Below are positions 43,571-52,617 of a stretch of DNA of 64,000 nucleotides, in pieces. A model generated the notes under the pieces. That model saw only the letters and a list, made by a program, of their open reading frames with translations, ran no database searches and was not told the origin of the DNA. Position numbers and translations under genes: made by a program. Position 1 is the stretch's first letter; every line of letters begins with the position of its first letter. This DNA comes from an uncultured Lachnospiraceae bacterium (GTDB lineage Bacteria > Bacillota > Clostridia > Lachnospirales > Lachnospiraceae), in contig CAKRVA010000002.1 of the NCBI GenBank assembly GCA_934408585.1, positions 124,001 to 188,000 of the forward strand, read 5' to 3'.

Positions 43571-43990
43571 TATACCCTCGTTGTTAGACTTCTTTGGGTA
43601 TTTTCCGCTCTTTCTTACTTTTATACCCTCACAGCTAGACTTTCTTGGGTATTTTAGCTTCTTTCCTACTTTTATACACTCATCTGCGATTCTCTTTGGA
43701 TATTTTTCGCTTCTTTCTTGCTTCTATACCCCCGCCGCCAAACTTCCCTGGGTATTTTCGGCTTTTTCCTGCCTCTATACCCTCGCCGCCAAACTTCTTT
43801 GGGTATTTTTCGCTTCTTCCTGCTTTTATACCCTCACAACCAAGCTTCCTTGGGTATTTTTCGCTCTTTCTTGCCTCTATACCCTCGCTGCCAAACTTCT
43901 TTGGGTATTTTTCGCTCTTTCTTGCCTCTATACCCTCGCAACCAGACTTCCCTGGGTATTTTTCGCAATCTTCAGCTCTCTATACCCATC
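43571..43990. repeat. Array of about nine 51-bp hairpin units
   Basis: TATACCC-type starts recur at 43571, 43622, 43673, 43725, 43776, 43827, 43878, 43929 and 43981, that is every 51 or 52 bases. Each unit has TATACCC, about 18 bases, GGGTATTTT and a CT-rich tail. The inner units are most alike; the first three are degenerate. Because 51 is a multiple of three, several frames stay open, but the 52-base steps break them and none has a ribosome site, so I regard it as non-coding. It fills most of the 738-bp gap at 43297-44034. Confidence 0.85.
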
Positions 43991-44034
43991 ACCTCAAATA
44001 AAATCGCGCACACGCACAAATGCTTTGAAATAGC

Positions 44035-44562
44035 CTATTTCAAATAGTAAACCCGATTCTCTTTTCTTGCCGGTGTATCCGGATAATCGCCATCCACATA
44101 GCCGAGCGCACAATGTCCGATTCCTTCATACTCACCTTCAATACCAAGTGATTTAAGCAGATTTCTGCCCCACTCTGTTTCAAATTCTTCCTTGGCACGA
44201 TGAATCCAGCAGCTTCCGATTCCCAATTCATGTGCTGCTAGCATCAGATTTCCCATTACAAGGCTTCCATCATACACGTGTGTTGGCCAATCCTTTTTGC
44301 CAAGAACAATTAACATTGCCGGAGCTCCGTAGAATGGATCAAAGCCCTTCTCCCAGCCACCGATTTGACAATTCATTTTTGCAATTTCATCTCTCATTTC
44401 TTTATTGGTGACCTGAATGATAATTGCACTTTGTTGTCCCTTTCCGCTTGCTGCGTAAAGTCCTGCCTCAATAATCTGGTCCAAAACTTCCTGTGGAATC
44501 ATATCCTTTTTATATTTCCGGATACTTCTTCTTGTTTTCATTTTTTCCAATACTTCGCTCAT
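44035..44562 (-). CDS. Nitroreductase-family protein
   Basis: A 175-residue FMN oxidoreductase: MKTRRSIRKYKKDMIPQEVLDQIIEAGLYAASGKGQQ at the N-terminus, GAPAMLIVLG, and LAAHELGIGSCWIHRAKEEFET. Shorter than the other nitroreductase in the window and of a different subfamily. GGGAGG site 8 bases before ATG. Single gene; the hairpin array follows it. Confidence 0.88.
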   Translation of the reverse strand: MSEVLEKMKTRRSIRKYKKDMIPQEVLDQIIEAGLYAASGKGQQSAIIIQVTNKEMRDEIAKMNCQIGGWEKGFDPFYGAPAMLIVLGKKDWPTHVYDGSLVMGNLMLAAHELGIGSCWIHRAKEEFETEWGRNLLKSLGIEGEYEGIGHCALGYVDGDYPDTPARKENRVYYLK

Positions 44563-44636
44563 TTTGAATACCTCCCATTTTATATTTGTTCTGAGTTAAT
44601 ATTTATTGTTAATATTTATTCTGAATTATAAATACT

Positions 44637-45755
44637 CTATTTTTCTTGCTTATAAACTTCCAGCGCTCCATAATACGTTCCGATGGTTCCGCGGTCACGG
44701 ACATATGGTGCGACATCCTCCGGTGCATAGCGCAACAAGAAGTAATCCATATCATGCAGTATATGATAAATTTCTATGATATATTTTACATCATGTGTTT
44801 CTTTTGCCTGACGCGTGTATTCAATCAAATGGTCAAAATCGTCCTGCAAGCCATCTGCCTGAAGCAAACTCTTCATTTCTTCCATTAAATCTATAAAATT
44901 GTTCGCATCAAAGCGATTATAAACTACAATAGGTTCTTGCTCGCCATCTTCCTCTGTATATCCGATGATGATATCACCTTTTTCATCAATATAGTTCCAA
45001 TACAAATCATCTTTATCTTCCAGGCGTTCAAACAGCTTGTCATTTAAATAGCCATATTCAAGCTGCAAATTTGCTGTCTTTATATTTTCGGCAAGTCTTG
45101 TGACTTCGTCTTCCGACATTCCATCGAGGCAGCTTTGTCTTTTGGCAAGTATTTCTTCCTTCAATGGAACTTTTATTGTATCGTCCTGTTTTTTCTCCGG
45201 CTTTCCAACCCATATCGTCTGCAAAATCTTTTCAAATTCCGGCTGAAGGATTTTCCAGTCCTCCACCGAAGGACTACCGTCAACCAGAAACGTTCCGCCC
45301 TGCACATCCCATTCCGGTGGTGTCAATGTAATGGTGATCCATAAGGTATTTTCTATTTCTTCGATATAGCGGTATCCTGTAATTCCGTTATCCAACGCAA
45401 TGTCTTCTATTGTAACACCCGTTCCGCACATTCCAAATTCGGTCTGATATCCAAGTACAAAAATCTCCTCCGGATAATCTTTCGGCCAAAAACGTATTGC
45501 ACAGGTGTATCGTCCGTCTTCCTTCTCCAATGCTTCTTCCGACTGTATCTGATAGTCCCAGTTATCCGGAAGTTGCAGGGAAAGATGCCAATTTTCCGAC
45601 TCATACACAACGCTCTGCCCGTTATCGGCATCTTCTGTTGTATCCGCTTCCTGTTGCTGTACCGCCTCTGTAATTTCCGGTTCCGTTTTTTTACCACAGC
45701 CAACTGCGCCAACTGCCAAAAAAACTATAATACCTAAAACAATTCCTCTTCTCAT
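44637..45755 (-). CDS. Lipoprotein, unknown function
   Basis: A 372-residue lipoprotein with signal peptide and lipobox VGAVGC (Cys20). An acidic linker is followed by a beta-rich domain (about 50-170, SVVYESENWHLSLQLPDNWDYQI) like those of DUF-type surface proteins, and a helical C-terminal domain (about 200-370) rich in Asp, Glu and Tyr. I do not recognise a family. Its ATG overlaps the stop of the tRNA-editing gene by 4 bases. Confidence 0.7.
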   Translation of the reverse strand: MRRGIVLGIIVFLAVGAVGCGKKTEPEITEAVQQQEADTTEDADNGQSVVYESENWHLSLQLPDNWDYQIQSEEALEKEDGRYTCAIRFWPKDYPEEIFVLGYQTEFGMCGTGVTIEDIALDNGITGYRYIEEIENTLWITITLTPPEWDVQGGTFLVDGSPSVEDWKILQPEFEKILQTIWVGKPEKKQDDTIKVPLKEEILAKRQSCLDGMSEDEVTRLAENIKTANLQLEYGYLNDKLFERLEDKDDLYWNYIDEKGDIIIGYTEEDGEQEPIVVYNRFDANNFIDLMEEMKSLLQADGLQDDFDHLIEYTRQAKETHDVKYIIEIYHILHDMDYFLLRYAPEDVAPYVRDRGTIGTYYGALEVYKQEK

Positions 45756-46243
45756 AAATCCTCCACTACCGTAACTTCATTTCCATGATTCCGGATAATA
45801 TGAACCATGTCTTCCGTCTTCATCCAGATAGTTGCTGTATTGTCATTTGGATGTACCCCTACAAGCCCCGGTTCTTTAAGTAAATCTCCATCCAAAAATA
45901 CTTTAACCCTTTTTTCTATATCATTCAATATCCCAAGCGGTGTTACTGCGCCCGGAACCAGGTTCATAATTTGCATCAGGTCGTCCGGTGATGCAAAACT
46001 TAGCGGGCGAGTCTGGTTTTTCTTCCGGAATGCTTTCAGGTCTACTCTTTTATTGCCTCTTACGGTGATGAGATAATAATTTTGTTTCTTGTCGTCCCTT
46101 ACAAAAAGATTTTTTGCATCTGCCTCGGGATAGGGAATCTCGACGTGTGACAAATCCTCCATATTATAAACTGCTTCATGCTCTGTTATTTCATACCAAA
46201 TTCCGGAATCCTTCAAAAAACGGTATACTTCCTGCTTATTCAT
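45752..46243 (-). CDS. Prolyl-tRNA editing protein (ProX/PrdX, YbaK fold)
   Basis: A 163-residue free-standing editing domain: YEITEHEAVYNMEDL, AKNLFVRDDKKQNYYLI, SFASPDDLMQIMNLVPGAVTPLGILND and VGVHPNDNTATIWM are the ProX hallmarks. It removes alanine wrongly attached to tRNA-Pro. The start at MNKQEVYRFL has GGAGG 7 bases upstream; it overlaps the amidotransferase stop by 8 bases. Confidence 0.88.
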   Translation of the reverse strand: MNKQEVYRFLKDSGIWYEITEHEAVYNMEDLSHVEIPYPEADAKNLFVRDDKKQNYYLITVRGNKRVDLKAFRKKNQTRPLSFASPDDLMQIMNLVPGAVTPLGILNDIEKRVKVFLDGDLLKEPGLVGVHPNDNTATIWMKTEDMVHIIRNHGNEVTVVEDL

Positions 46244-46952
46244 TTCTTTCCTCCGTGGATGCCTCAATAAACGAGCAAAATATTTTACGACTATCTTCAT
46301 CAATCAGGTGAGAAAATTCAGGGTGCCATTGAAATGCCCACACATATTTTCTGGATGGCAGATACACTGCCTCAACCAAGCCATCCTCTGCTTCCGCCAT
46401 GGCAACAAGCCCCGGTGCCAGCTCCTTCACAGCCTGATGATGATAACTGTTTACCCCCAGCTTTTCCTTTTTTAATAAAAAATGCAACGGCGTGTCTGAT
46501 TTAATAATAACTTCATGTGCTACCCTGTCATAAGGTGGTGTCATATGATGGTCAATCGTAGTTGAAAACTGGGAAGGAATATCCTGATAGAGCGTTCCAC
46601 CAAGTGACGCATTGATAAACTGTATTCCACGACAAACTCCAAGTATCGCCTTATTCTCCCGAAGTGCAATCTGCAAAACCATGGTTTCCATGCTGTCACG
46701 CACCTTACAGCACCCAACCACACTGCCAAGCGGCTCCTCCCGATATATCTGCGGGCTCACATCATGCCCGCCTGTAAAAAGAATCCCATTGCAAAAGGCA
46801 CACAGCCTTTCCAACTCCTCCGTTTCATCCGTCAATGGAAAAATAAATGGTATCCCGCCAGCTTCCCGAATTCCATCCAGGTATCCGGGCAGCATCCAGA
46901 TACTTTCTTTTTCGTCGTCCCATAGGGGCATTACTCCAATAATTGGTTTCAT
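46236..46952 (-). CDS. Class I glutamine amidotransferase-like hydrolase (peptidase C26)
   Basis: A 238-residue protein of the gamma-glutamyl-GABA hydrolase (PuuD-like) family: FTGGHDVSPQIY, nucleophile region GVCRGIQFINASLGGTLYQD, and FQWHPEFS with the catalytic His. It probably cleaves a gamma-glutamyl compound. The start at MKPIIGVMP has GGGAGG 7 bases upstream, immediately after the terminator of the previous gene. Confidence 0.88.
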   Translation of the reverse strand: MKPIIGVMPLWDDEKESIWMLPGYLDGIREAGGIPFIFPLTDETEELERLCAFCNGILFTGGHDVSPQIYREEPLGSVVGCCKVRDSMETMVLQIALRENKAILGVCRGIQFINASLGGTLYQDIPSQFSTTIDHHMTPPYDRVAHEVIIKSDTPLHFLLKKEKLGVNSYHHQAVKELAPGLVAMAEAEDGLVEAVYLPSRKYVWAFQWHPEFSHLIDEDSRKIFCSFIEASTEERNE

Positions 46953-46968
46953 TATATATTTCCTCCCG

Positions 46969-47005
46969 AAAAAAGGCAATGGTGCCCGATTGGCGCCATT
47001 GCCTT
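46969..47005 (-). terminator. Terminator of the five-repeat secreted protein gene
   Basis: AAGGCAATGGTGCC (46973-46986) pairs with GGCGCCATTGCCTT (46992-47005) with a 5-base loop, followed by T6 on the minus strand. Confidence 0.88.
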
Positions 47006-47027
47006 GTGTATTTTTATCTATTGCTTA

Positions 47028-48284
47028 CTATGCCGTAATATCCATTGCATGCCAATATTCATCCGAACCAATCGCACAGGATACTGTGATTTTTTTGTTT
47101 GCAAGAAGAACCTTGCAATTATTCAGGCTTTTTACCGAATCCAGTTTAATTTCCATTGTGCCTTCTTTTGTATCAAGATAAAGCATTTTTTCTGTAGAGC
47201 GGCTGGATACATTTCCCGTAACATTTATGGTAGATGAATTATTAATATTTGCCGTACAGCTATCCTTTACACCGGTTGTTGCACACGCATGCCAATAACC
47301 GTCCGCGCCACCATAATAAGCAGAAACCGTCAGTTTGTTTCCGGGTGTATGTATCATACCATTCAATGTATTGGCATTGCTGTCAATCTTAAATTCCATC
47401 ACACCGTCTTTGGTAGAAAGGAATAATACACTCTCTGTTGTATTGTTTGCCACCGTTCCGGTAAATGTGTTCGTTGCCGAATTGGAACTGTTCGGCATTA
47501 CCGTAGTTCCCTCAATAATTTTATTCGCATGGATATAGGCATCTGAGCCGCGGTAAAAATAAACCGTAAGCTTCGTACCTTCTTTTTTCCACTTACCGCC
47601 TGTCGTATCGGCACCGGCGTCCACTTTTATTTCCATTTCGCCTTCTTTGGTGGATAAATATAACAGACTGTCATTTGTTTTCTTTCCAACCGTACCATTT
47701 ACAAACGTTGCATTACCGGTTGTGCTGCTATTGGAAGAAGCCGTTGCATCTGCGATTGAAATTGCATGCATATAAGCATCCGAACCACGTGCACAGGTAA
47801 TTGTATACTTTTTATTTGCAACCAATACCGAGCAGCCACTGATGTTCGTTGACTGATCATATTTAATCTGCATTTCTCCTTGCTGGGTATCCACAAATAA
47901 GACATCTCCCGTAGTCTTATCATTGATGGTGCCGGTAACCGTTGACGTCTTGGAATTATCAATCGTTACACCTGCTACCGCTCCATTATAAGCAATTTTT
48001 ACTGCATGCCAGTAGCCATCAGAACCATGTGAAATAGAAACACTCAGTTTCGTTTCCGGAAGAAGGATTCGTGCCTCACTTACATCGGTACTGCTGTCAA
48101 TTTTAATCTCCATTTTGCCATCCTTGGTAGAAAGCATCAACATATCAGAAGTTGTTCCTGTCGCAACGGTTCCCTGAACTGTTGTTTCTGCCGCATAAGC
48201 ATTTGCACCAAGCAGTGGTGATACCATAAGACCCACCATCAGGCAAACTGCAAGGCATATCCGCATTCCCATCCATTTTCTCAT
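47028..48284 (-). CDS. Secreted protein with five related ~75-residue repeats, unknown
   Basis: A 418-residue exported protein with a signal peptide (cleavage near ANAYA-AE, residue 32). The rest is five repeats starting at about residues 34, 112, 190, 270 and 345. Each has a VxGTVxxxT core, LxLSTKxGxMEIKxD, and GSDxYxHA near the end. The layout (beta-rich, about 75 residues each) is like an OB-type or DUF5666-like fold; this is a guess. No anchor is seen. Own terminator; upstream spacing from AGGAGG is 11 bases. Confidence 0.75.
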   Translation of the reverse strand: MRKWMGMRICLAVCLMVGLMVSPLLGANAYAAETTVQGTVATGTTSDMLMLSTKDGKMEIKIDSSTDVSEARILLPETKLSVSISHGSDGYWHAVKIAYNGAVAGVTIDNSKTSTVTGTINDKTTGDVLFVDTQQGEMQIKYDQSTNISGCSVLVANKKYTITCARGSDAYMHAISIADATASSNSSTTGNATFVNGTVGKKTNDSLLYLSTKEGEMEIKVDAGADTTGGKWKKEGTKLTVYFYRGSDAYIHANKIIEGTTVMPNSSNSATNTFTGTVANNTTESVLFLSTKDGVMEFKIDSNANTLNGMIHTPGNKLTVSAYYGGADGYWHACATTGVKDSCTANINNSSTINVTGNVSSRSTEKMLYLDTKEGTMEIKLDSVKSLNNCKVLLANKKITVSCAIGSDEYWHAMDITA

Positions 48285-48355
48285 ATTGCAATACCCCTCC
48301 TATATCTAGTGGTTTTCATAATGTTTTCCTTATGTAAACCATACTACAACATGTC

Positions 48356-48406
48356 CTTTAAAAAAGCAACTATTTTTCCACATCTTGTAGAAAAATCGTC
48401 GCTTTT
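48356..48406 (-). terminator. Terminator of the radical SAM gene
   Basis: Arms 48362-48380 and about 48387-48406 pair over roughly 17 of 20 bases (AAAAGC...GCTTTT ends), followed by T6 on the minus strand. It begins 23 bases after the stop codon. Confidence 0.75.
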
Positions 48407-48428
48407 AGTTCACATAATTTTTTTATTT

Positions 48429-49361
48429 TTACACACCCGTTTCATCAAATTCGGGGATAAAACTTTCCCGGGCTACATCTCCTTCCTGGATAAATGCATT
48501 TGTAATCCCTAATTGCAAAGCAAAATCTACCACCTGTTCATATTCCCGTTTTGTGACTTTTCGCAAAAGCTCCTTCGGTACATCCTCCTTTGTAGAAAAC
48601 AGATGATTCATCGGCGTGTATTGATTCATTAAACTGATATAAATCGAATCTCCATATGTTTCCCATAAATATTCAAGTACCGCCTCTGCATTTCTCTTAT
48701 GTCCCGGTAGTAGCAGATGCCGGACAATAATACCTTTTTGCATCATACCATCTTTGTCAAAAACAGGATTGCCGACAATCTTTACCATTTGTGAAAGTGC
48801 CGCCTTTGCCACTTCCGGATAATCCGGTGCATGCGAAAGCTGTTCTGCGAGCTTCTCGTCCATATATTTGAAATCCGTAAGAAAAATATCAACTACACCG
48901 TTCAGTTCTGCAATCATCTCTTCTTTTTCATAACCACTCCCATTATAAACAATCGGAATTACCAGTCCATTCTCCTTTGCCCGCTGCAACGCAATGAGGA
49001 TGTCCGGTAGATAATGGTCCGGCGTAACCAGGTTAATATTAGCTGCCCCCTGCTCCTGTAATTCCAGGAAAATCTCTGCAAGACGCCCTGTGGTAATTAC
49101 TTTTCCTCTTGTTCCGGCAGCAATTTCACGATTCTGGCAATAAATGCAGCGCAGGTTACAACCCGAAAAAAAGACTGCACCGGAGCCGCCTGTTCCCGAA
49201 ATGCAAGGTTCTTCCCACATATGCAGTGCTGCCCTTGCCACTCGCAGCTGACCATCCATAAGGCAATAACCTGACCTTCCCTGCTGCCGGTTTACTCCGC
49301 ATTCCCTCGGACATAGCCTGCATGACTCATATGCATTTTCCAATATCTGACTGCCGTTCAT
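48429..49361 (-). CDS. Radical SAM protein, PflX-like
   Basis: A 310-residue radical SAM enzyme. An N-terminal cysteine-rich motif (CRLCPRECGVNRQQGRSGYC) precedes the radical SAM cluster motif CNLRCIYCQN (about 82-91). The overall form is that of PflX/COG1313, proteins related to pyruvate formate-lyase activase whose substrate is unknown. The start at MNGSQIL has AAGGAG 7 bases upstream. Divergent from mutS2. Confidence 0.88.
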   Translation of the reverse strand: MNGSQILENAYESCRLCPRECGVNRQQGRSGYCLMDGQLRVARAALHMWEEPCISGTGGSGAVFFSGCNLRCIYCQNREIAAGTRGKVITTGRLAEIFLELQEQGAANINLVTPDHYLPDILIALQRAKENGLVIPIVYNGSGYEKEEMIAELNGVVDIFLTDFKYMDEKLAEQLSHAPDYPEVAKAALSQMVKIVGNPVFDKDGMMQKGIIVRHLLLPGHKRNAEAVLEYLWETYGDSIYISLMNQYTPMNHLFSTKEDVPKELLRKVTKREYEQVVDFALQLGITNAFIQEGDVARESFIPEFDETGV

Positions 49362-49519
49362 TCTTTTACTCCTTATCCGTATCATCGTTTTTATGGTATC
49401 ACGGAATTTCAAAATTTTCTATCCTGCAGCCTCTGATAAAGAATGCAATCCCGCCCAAACCATGTTATACTTGTTATGGTGTGTCGATAAAAAAAGTTAT
49501 GTTATAGAGGAGTATCACC

Positions 49520-51901
49520 ATGAACCAAAAAGTGCTTCATACACTTGAATTTGATAAAATTATAGAATTACTTACAGAAAAAGCGACTTCGGAGCCGGGC
49601 CGCGCGCTATGTCGTGCACTTACTCCGTCCACTGACCTTTCTGAGATAAATACTGCCCAGCAGGAAACAAGTGACGCCCTTTCCATGCTTCTGACCAAGG
49701 GGTCTACCTCCTTTGGAAGCAACAGGGACTTGTCTTTTGCAATAAAAAGTCTGGAAATCGGCTCCGCCCTTTCCATGCATGAGCTGCTCGGCATCGCAAC
49801 ATTCCTGCAAAACACCGCACGGGTAAAAGCCTACGGTCGGAAAACAAAAGAAGATGAACCGGATACTTCCCTGACTTCCTACTTCGAAATTTTGGAACCT
49901 ATGACAAAAGTTTCCGAAGAAATCGCCCGTTGTATTTTATCAGAGGATGAAATTGCCGATGACGCTAGTCCAAAACTAAAATCCATCCGGCGTTCCATGG
50001 TCCTTACCGGAGATAAGATTCATACTCAGCTCAACAGCATGGTAAACGGTTCTTTTCGCACTTATCTGCAGGATAACGTCATTACGATGCGAAATGACCG
50101 CTACTGTATTCCGGTAAAAGCAGAATACAAAGGACAGGTAAAGGGAATGGTTCACGACCAATCCTCCACAGGTTCTACTTTTTTTATTGAGCCTGAAGCA
50201 ATCGTCAACCTGAACAACCAGTTAAAAGAGCTTTCCATTCAGGAAAAAGAAGAGATTGAAGCAATTCTGGCACAGTTAAGTACCCTGTGCAGCGGGTATA
50301 CTACCGAGCTTGCTACAAATCAGCAGATGATGACGAAGCTTGATTTTATTTTTGCCAAGGCATCACTTGCACTTGATGAAAACGCTACGAAACCAATTTT
50401 TAATGAAGAGCACATCGTTCATATCCGTAAAGCCCGCCATCCTCTATTGGACCGCAAAAAGGTAGTTCCCATTGATATCCAGCTTGGAAAAGATTTTGAC
50501 CTGCTGGTCATTACCGGTCCAAATACCGGTGGTAAAACCGTCAGTCTGAAAACCATCGGACTTTTCACACTGATGGGACAATCCGGACTTCATATTCCTG
50601 CTCTGGATCGAAGTGAATTATCTGTTTTTACAGAAGTTTTTGCCGATATTGGGGACGAACAGAGCATTGAACAAAGTTTAAGTACCTTTTCTTCCCATAT
50701 GACAAGTATCGTATCCATTCTGCAGCAGGCTGACGAGCACTCCCTATGCCTTTTTGATGAGCTTGGCGCCGGTACAGACCCGACAGAAGGTGCTGCCCTT
50801 GCCATTGCGATTCTGGATGAACTGCATGGACGTGGCATCCGCACCATTGCCACAACGCATTACAGTGAATTGAAGGTATATGCACTTTCCACTGATTTTG
50901 TAGAAAATGCCTGTTGTGAATTTAATGTTGATACACTTTCCCCTACCTATCGATTACTCATTGGTATTCCGGGAAAAAGTAATGCATTTGCTATTTCTTC
51001 AAAGCTCGGTCTTCCACAGCACATTATTGATGCTGCCAGCAATCTGATTGGAAAGCAGGATAAAGATTTTGAAGACTTACTGACGGATTTGGAAGAAAGC
51101 CGTGTAACCATCGAAAAAGAGCGTTTGGAAATTTCTTCCTACAAAGAAGAAATCAAATCCTTAAAAGAAAAATTACAACAGAAAAATGAGAAAATTGATT
51201 CTGCAAAAGACCGCATCCTGCGGGAGGCCAATGAACAGGCACGTGAAATTCTACAGGAAGCCAAAGATACCGCAGATGAAACCATACGAATTTTCCAGAA
51301 AGCAGGTCCTAATACCTCTTTGAAAGACCTGGAAAAATCAAGAGAACGTCTTCGTGGCGAAATTGGAAAGAAAAACGAAAAACTGGCACTTAAAACGCCT
51401 CCTGTAAAAGCCGGAAAAACCGTAAAACCGGAAGATTTGAAAATCGGTGATTATGTAAAAATTGTTTCCATGGGACTTACCGGAACGGTCAGCTCCCTGC
51501 CAGACCATAGAGGAAATCTTTTTGTACAGTGTGGTATTATGCGTTCCCAGACGAACGTAAAAAATCTGGTTTATGCAGAAGATTCCAAACCTACGGAAAA
51601 GCCGGTTCTTCAAAGAACTCATACCGGAAATATGAAAATGTCCAAGTCTATGCATGTTTCTTCCGAAATCAACTTGCTTGGAAAGACCGTGGACGAGGCA
51701 CTTGCAGAGCTTGATAAATATCTGGATGATGCTTATCTTGCACACCTGTCTTCGGTCCGTGTCGTTCACGGAAAAGGAACCGGAGCACTACGCAGTGCCG
51801 TACAAAGTCATTTAAAGCGAATTAAATACGTAAAAGAATTTCGTCTCGGCGAATATGGAGAAGGTGACGCAGGTGTCACTATTGTAACATTTAAAGAATA
51901 A
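49520..51901 (+). CDS. mutS2: Endonuclease MutS2
   Basis: A 793-residue MutS2 protein: clamp and lever region, ATPase with Walker A GPNTGGKTVS (333-342), Walker B LFDELGAGTDPTEGAAL, coiled coil at about 520-600, a KOW-like stretch, and a C-terminal Smr domain (NLLGKTVDEAL...VRVVHGKGTGALR). MutS2 acts on branched DNA and on collided ribosomes in Firmicutes. GAGGAG site before ATG. First gene of the plus-strand run with the two-component system and trmL. Confidence 0.95.
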   Translation: MNQKVLHTLEFDKIIELLTEKATSEPGRALCRALTPSTDLSEINTAQQETSDALSMLLTKGSTSFGSNRDLSFAIKSLEIGSALSMHELLGIATFLQNTARVKAYGRKTKEDEPDTSLTSYFEILEPMTKVSEEIARCILSEDEIADDASPKLKSIRRSMVLTGDKIHTQLNSMVNGSFRTYLQDNVITMRNDRYCIPVKAEYKGQVKGMVHDQSSTGSTFFIEPEAIVNLNNQLKELSIQEKEEIEAILAQLSTLCSGYTTELATNQQMMTKLDFIFAKASLALDENATKPIFNEEHIVHIRKARHPLLDRKKVVPIDIQLGKDFDLLVITGPNTGGKTVSLKTIGLFTLMGQSGLHIPALDRSELSVFTEVFADIGDEQSIEQSLSTFSSHMTSIVSILQQADEHSLCLFDELGAGTDPTEGAALAIAILDELHGRGIRTIATTHYSELKVYALSTDFVENACCEFNVDTLSPTYRLLIGIPGKSNAFAISSKLGLPQHIIDAASNLIGKQDKDFEDLLTDLEESRVTIEKERLEISSYKEEIKSLKEKLQQKNEKIDSAKDRILREANEQAREILQEAKDTADETIRIFQKAGPNTSLKDLEKSRERLRGEIGKKNEKLALKTPPVKAGKTVKPEDLKIGDYVKIVSMGLTGTVSSLPDHRGNLFVQCGIMRSQTNVKNLVYAEDSKPTEKPVLQRTHTGNMKMSKSMHVSSEINLLGKTVDEALAELDKYLDDAYLAHLSSVRVVHGKGTGALRSAVQSHLKRIKYVKEFRLGEYGEGDAGVTIVTFKE

Positions 51902-51915
51902 CACTGGAGGGACTT

Positions 51916-52614
51916 ATGGCAGCAAAACAAAAAATATTGATTGTGGATGATGATAACAACATTGCAGAGCTGATTTCACTCTATTTAACAAAGGAATGCT
52001 TTGAAACAATGATTGCCGGTGACGGGGAAACTGCTTTGGAACTGGCAGACAGCTTTGCACCAAATCTGATTTTACTGGACTTAATGCTTCCCGGAATCGA
52101 TGGCTATCAGGTATGCCGTGAAATCCGCAGCAAATCCGCCACTCCGATTATTATGCTATCCGCAAAGGGAGAAATATTTGACAAAGTTCTCGGTCTGGAG
52201 CTGGGTGCCGATGATTATATGGAAAAACCATTTGATTCCAAGGAATTGGTTGCACGCGTAAAAGCAGTATTAAGACGCTACAAACCAATGGTTACTATTT
52301 CAGAATCTCCGGATGTCAAATGCGTGGAATACCCGGATCTTGTTATCAACCAGACCAACTATTCTGTCATCTATATGGGACACACGATTGAGATGCCGCC
52401 TAAGGAATTAGAGCTTCTCTATTTCCTGGCTTCTTCGCCAAACCATGTTTTCACAAGAGAACAGCTTTTGGACCAGATCTGGGGATACGAATATATCGGT
52501 GATACACGTACCGTAGACGTACATATTAAGCGTCTTCGTGAAAAAATCAATGACCATGAACATTGGAAAATTGCCACCATCTGGGGAATCGGTTATAAGT
52601 TCGAGGTTAAATAG
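51916..52614 (+). CDS. OmpR-family response regulator
   Basis: A 232-residue regulator: receiver domain with acidic pair DDD near residue 11, phosphoacceptor Asp55 (LILLDLMLPGIDG) and Lys in EKPF; C-terminal winged helix (MPPKELELLYFLASSPNHVFTREQLLDQIWGYEYIGDTRTVDVHIKRLR). It follows mutS2 by 14 bases and is directly followed by its kinase. The stimulus is unknown. Confidence 0.93.
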   Translation: MAAKQKILIVDDDNNIAELISLYLTKECFETMIAGDGETALELADSFAPNLILLDLMLPGIDGYQVCREIRSKSATPIIMLSAKGEIFDKVLGLELGADDYMEKPFDSKELVARVKAVLRRYKPMVTISESPDVKCVEYPDLVINQTNYSVIYMGHTIEMPPKELELLYFLASSPNHVFTREQLLDQIWGYEYIGDTRTVDVHIKRLREKINDHEHWKIATIWGIGYKFEVK

Positions 52615-52617
52615 CAA

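Noticed and set aside
43571..43990. CRISPR array
   Set aside because: Units are contiguous and similar throughout; there are no unique spacers and no cas genes in the window.
43488..44047. Long open frames across the 51-bp array (up to 181 codons, in several frames)
   Set aside because: A repeat length divisible by three keeps frames open by chance. No ribosome site, 52-base steps break the period, and the predicted products are low-complexity.
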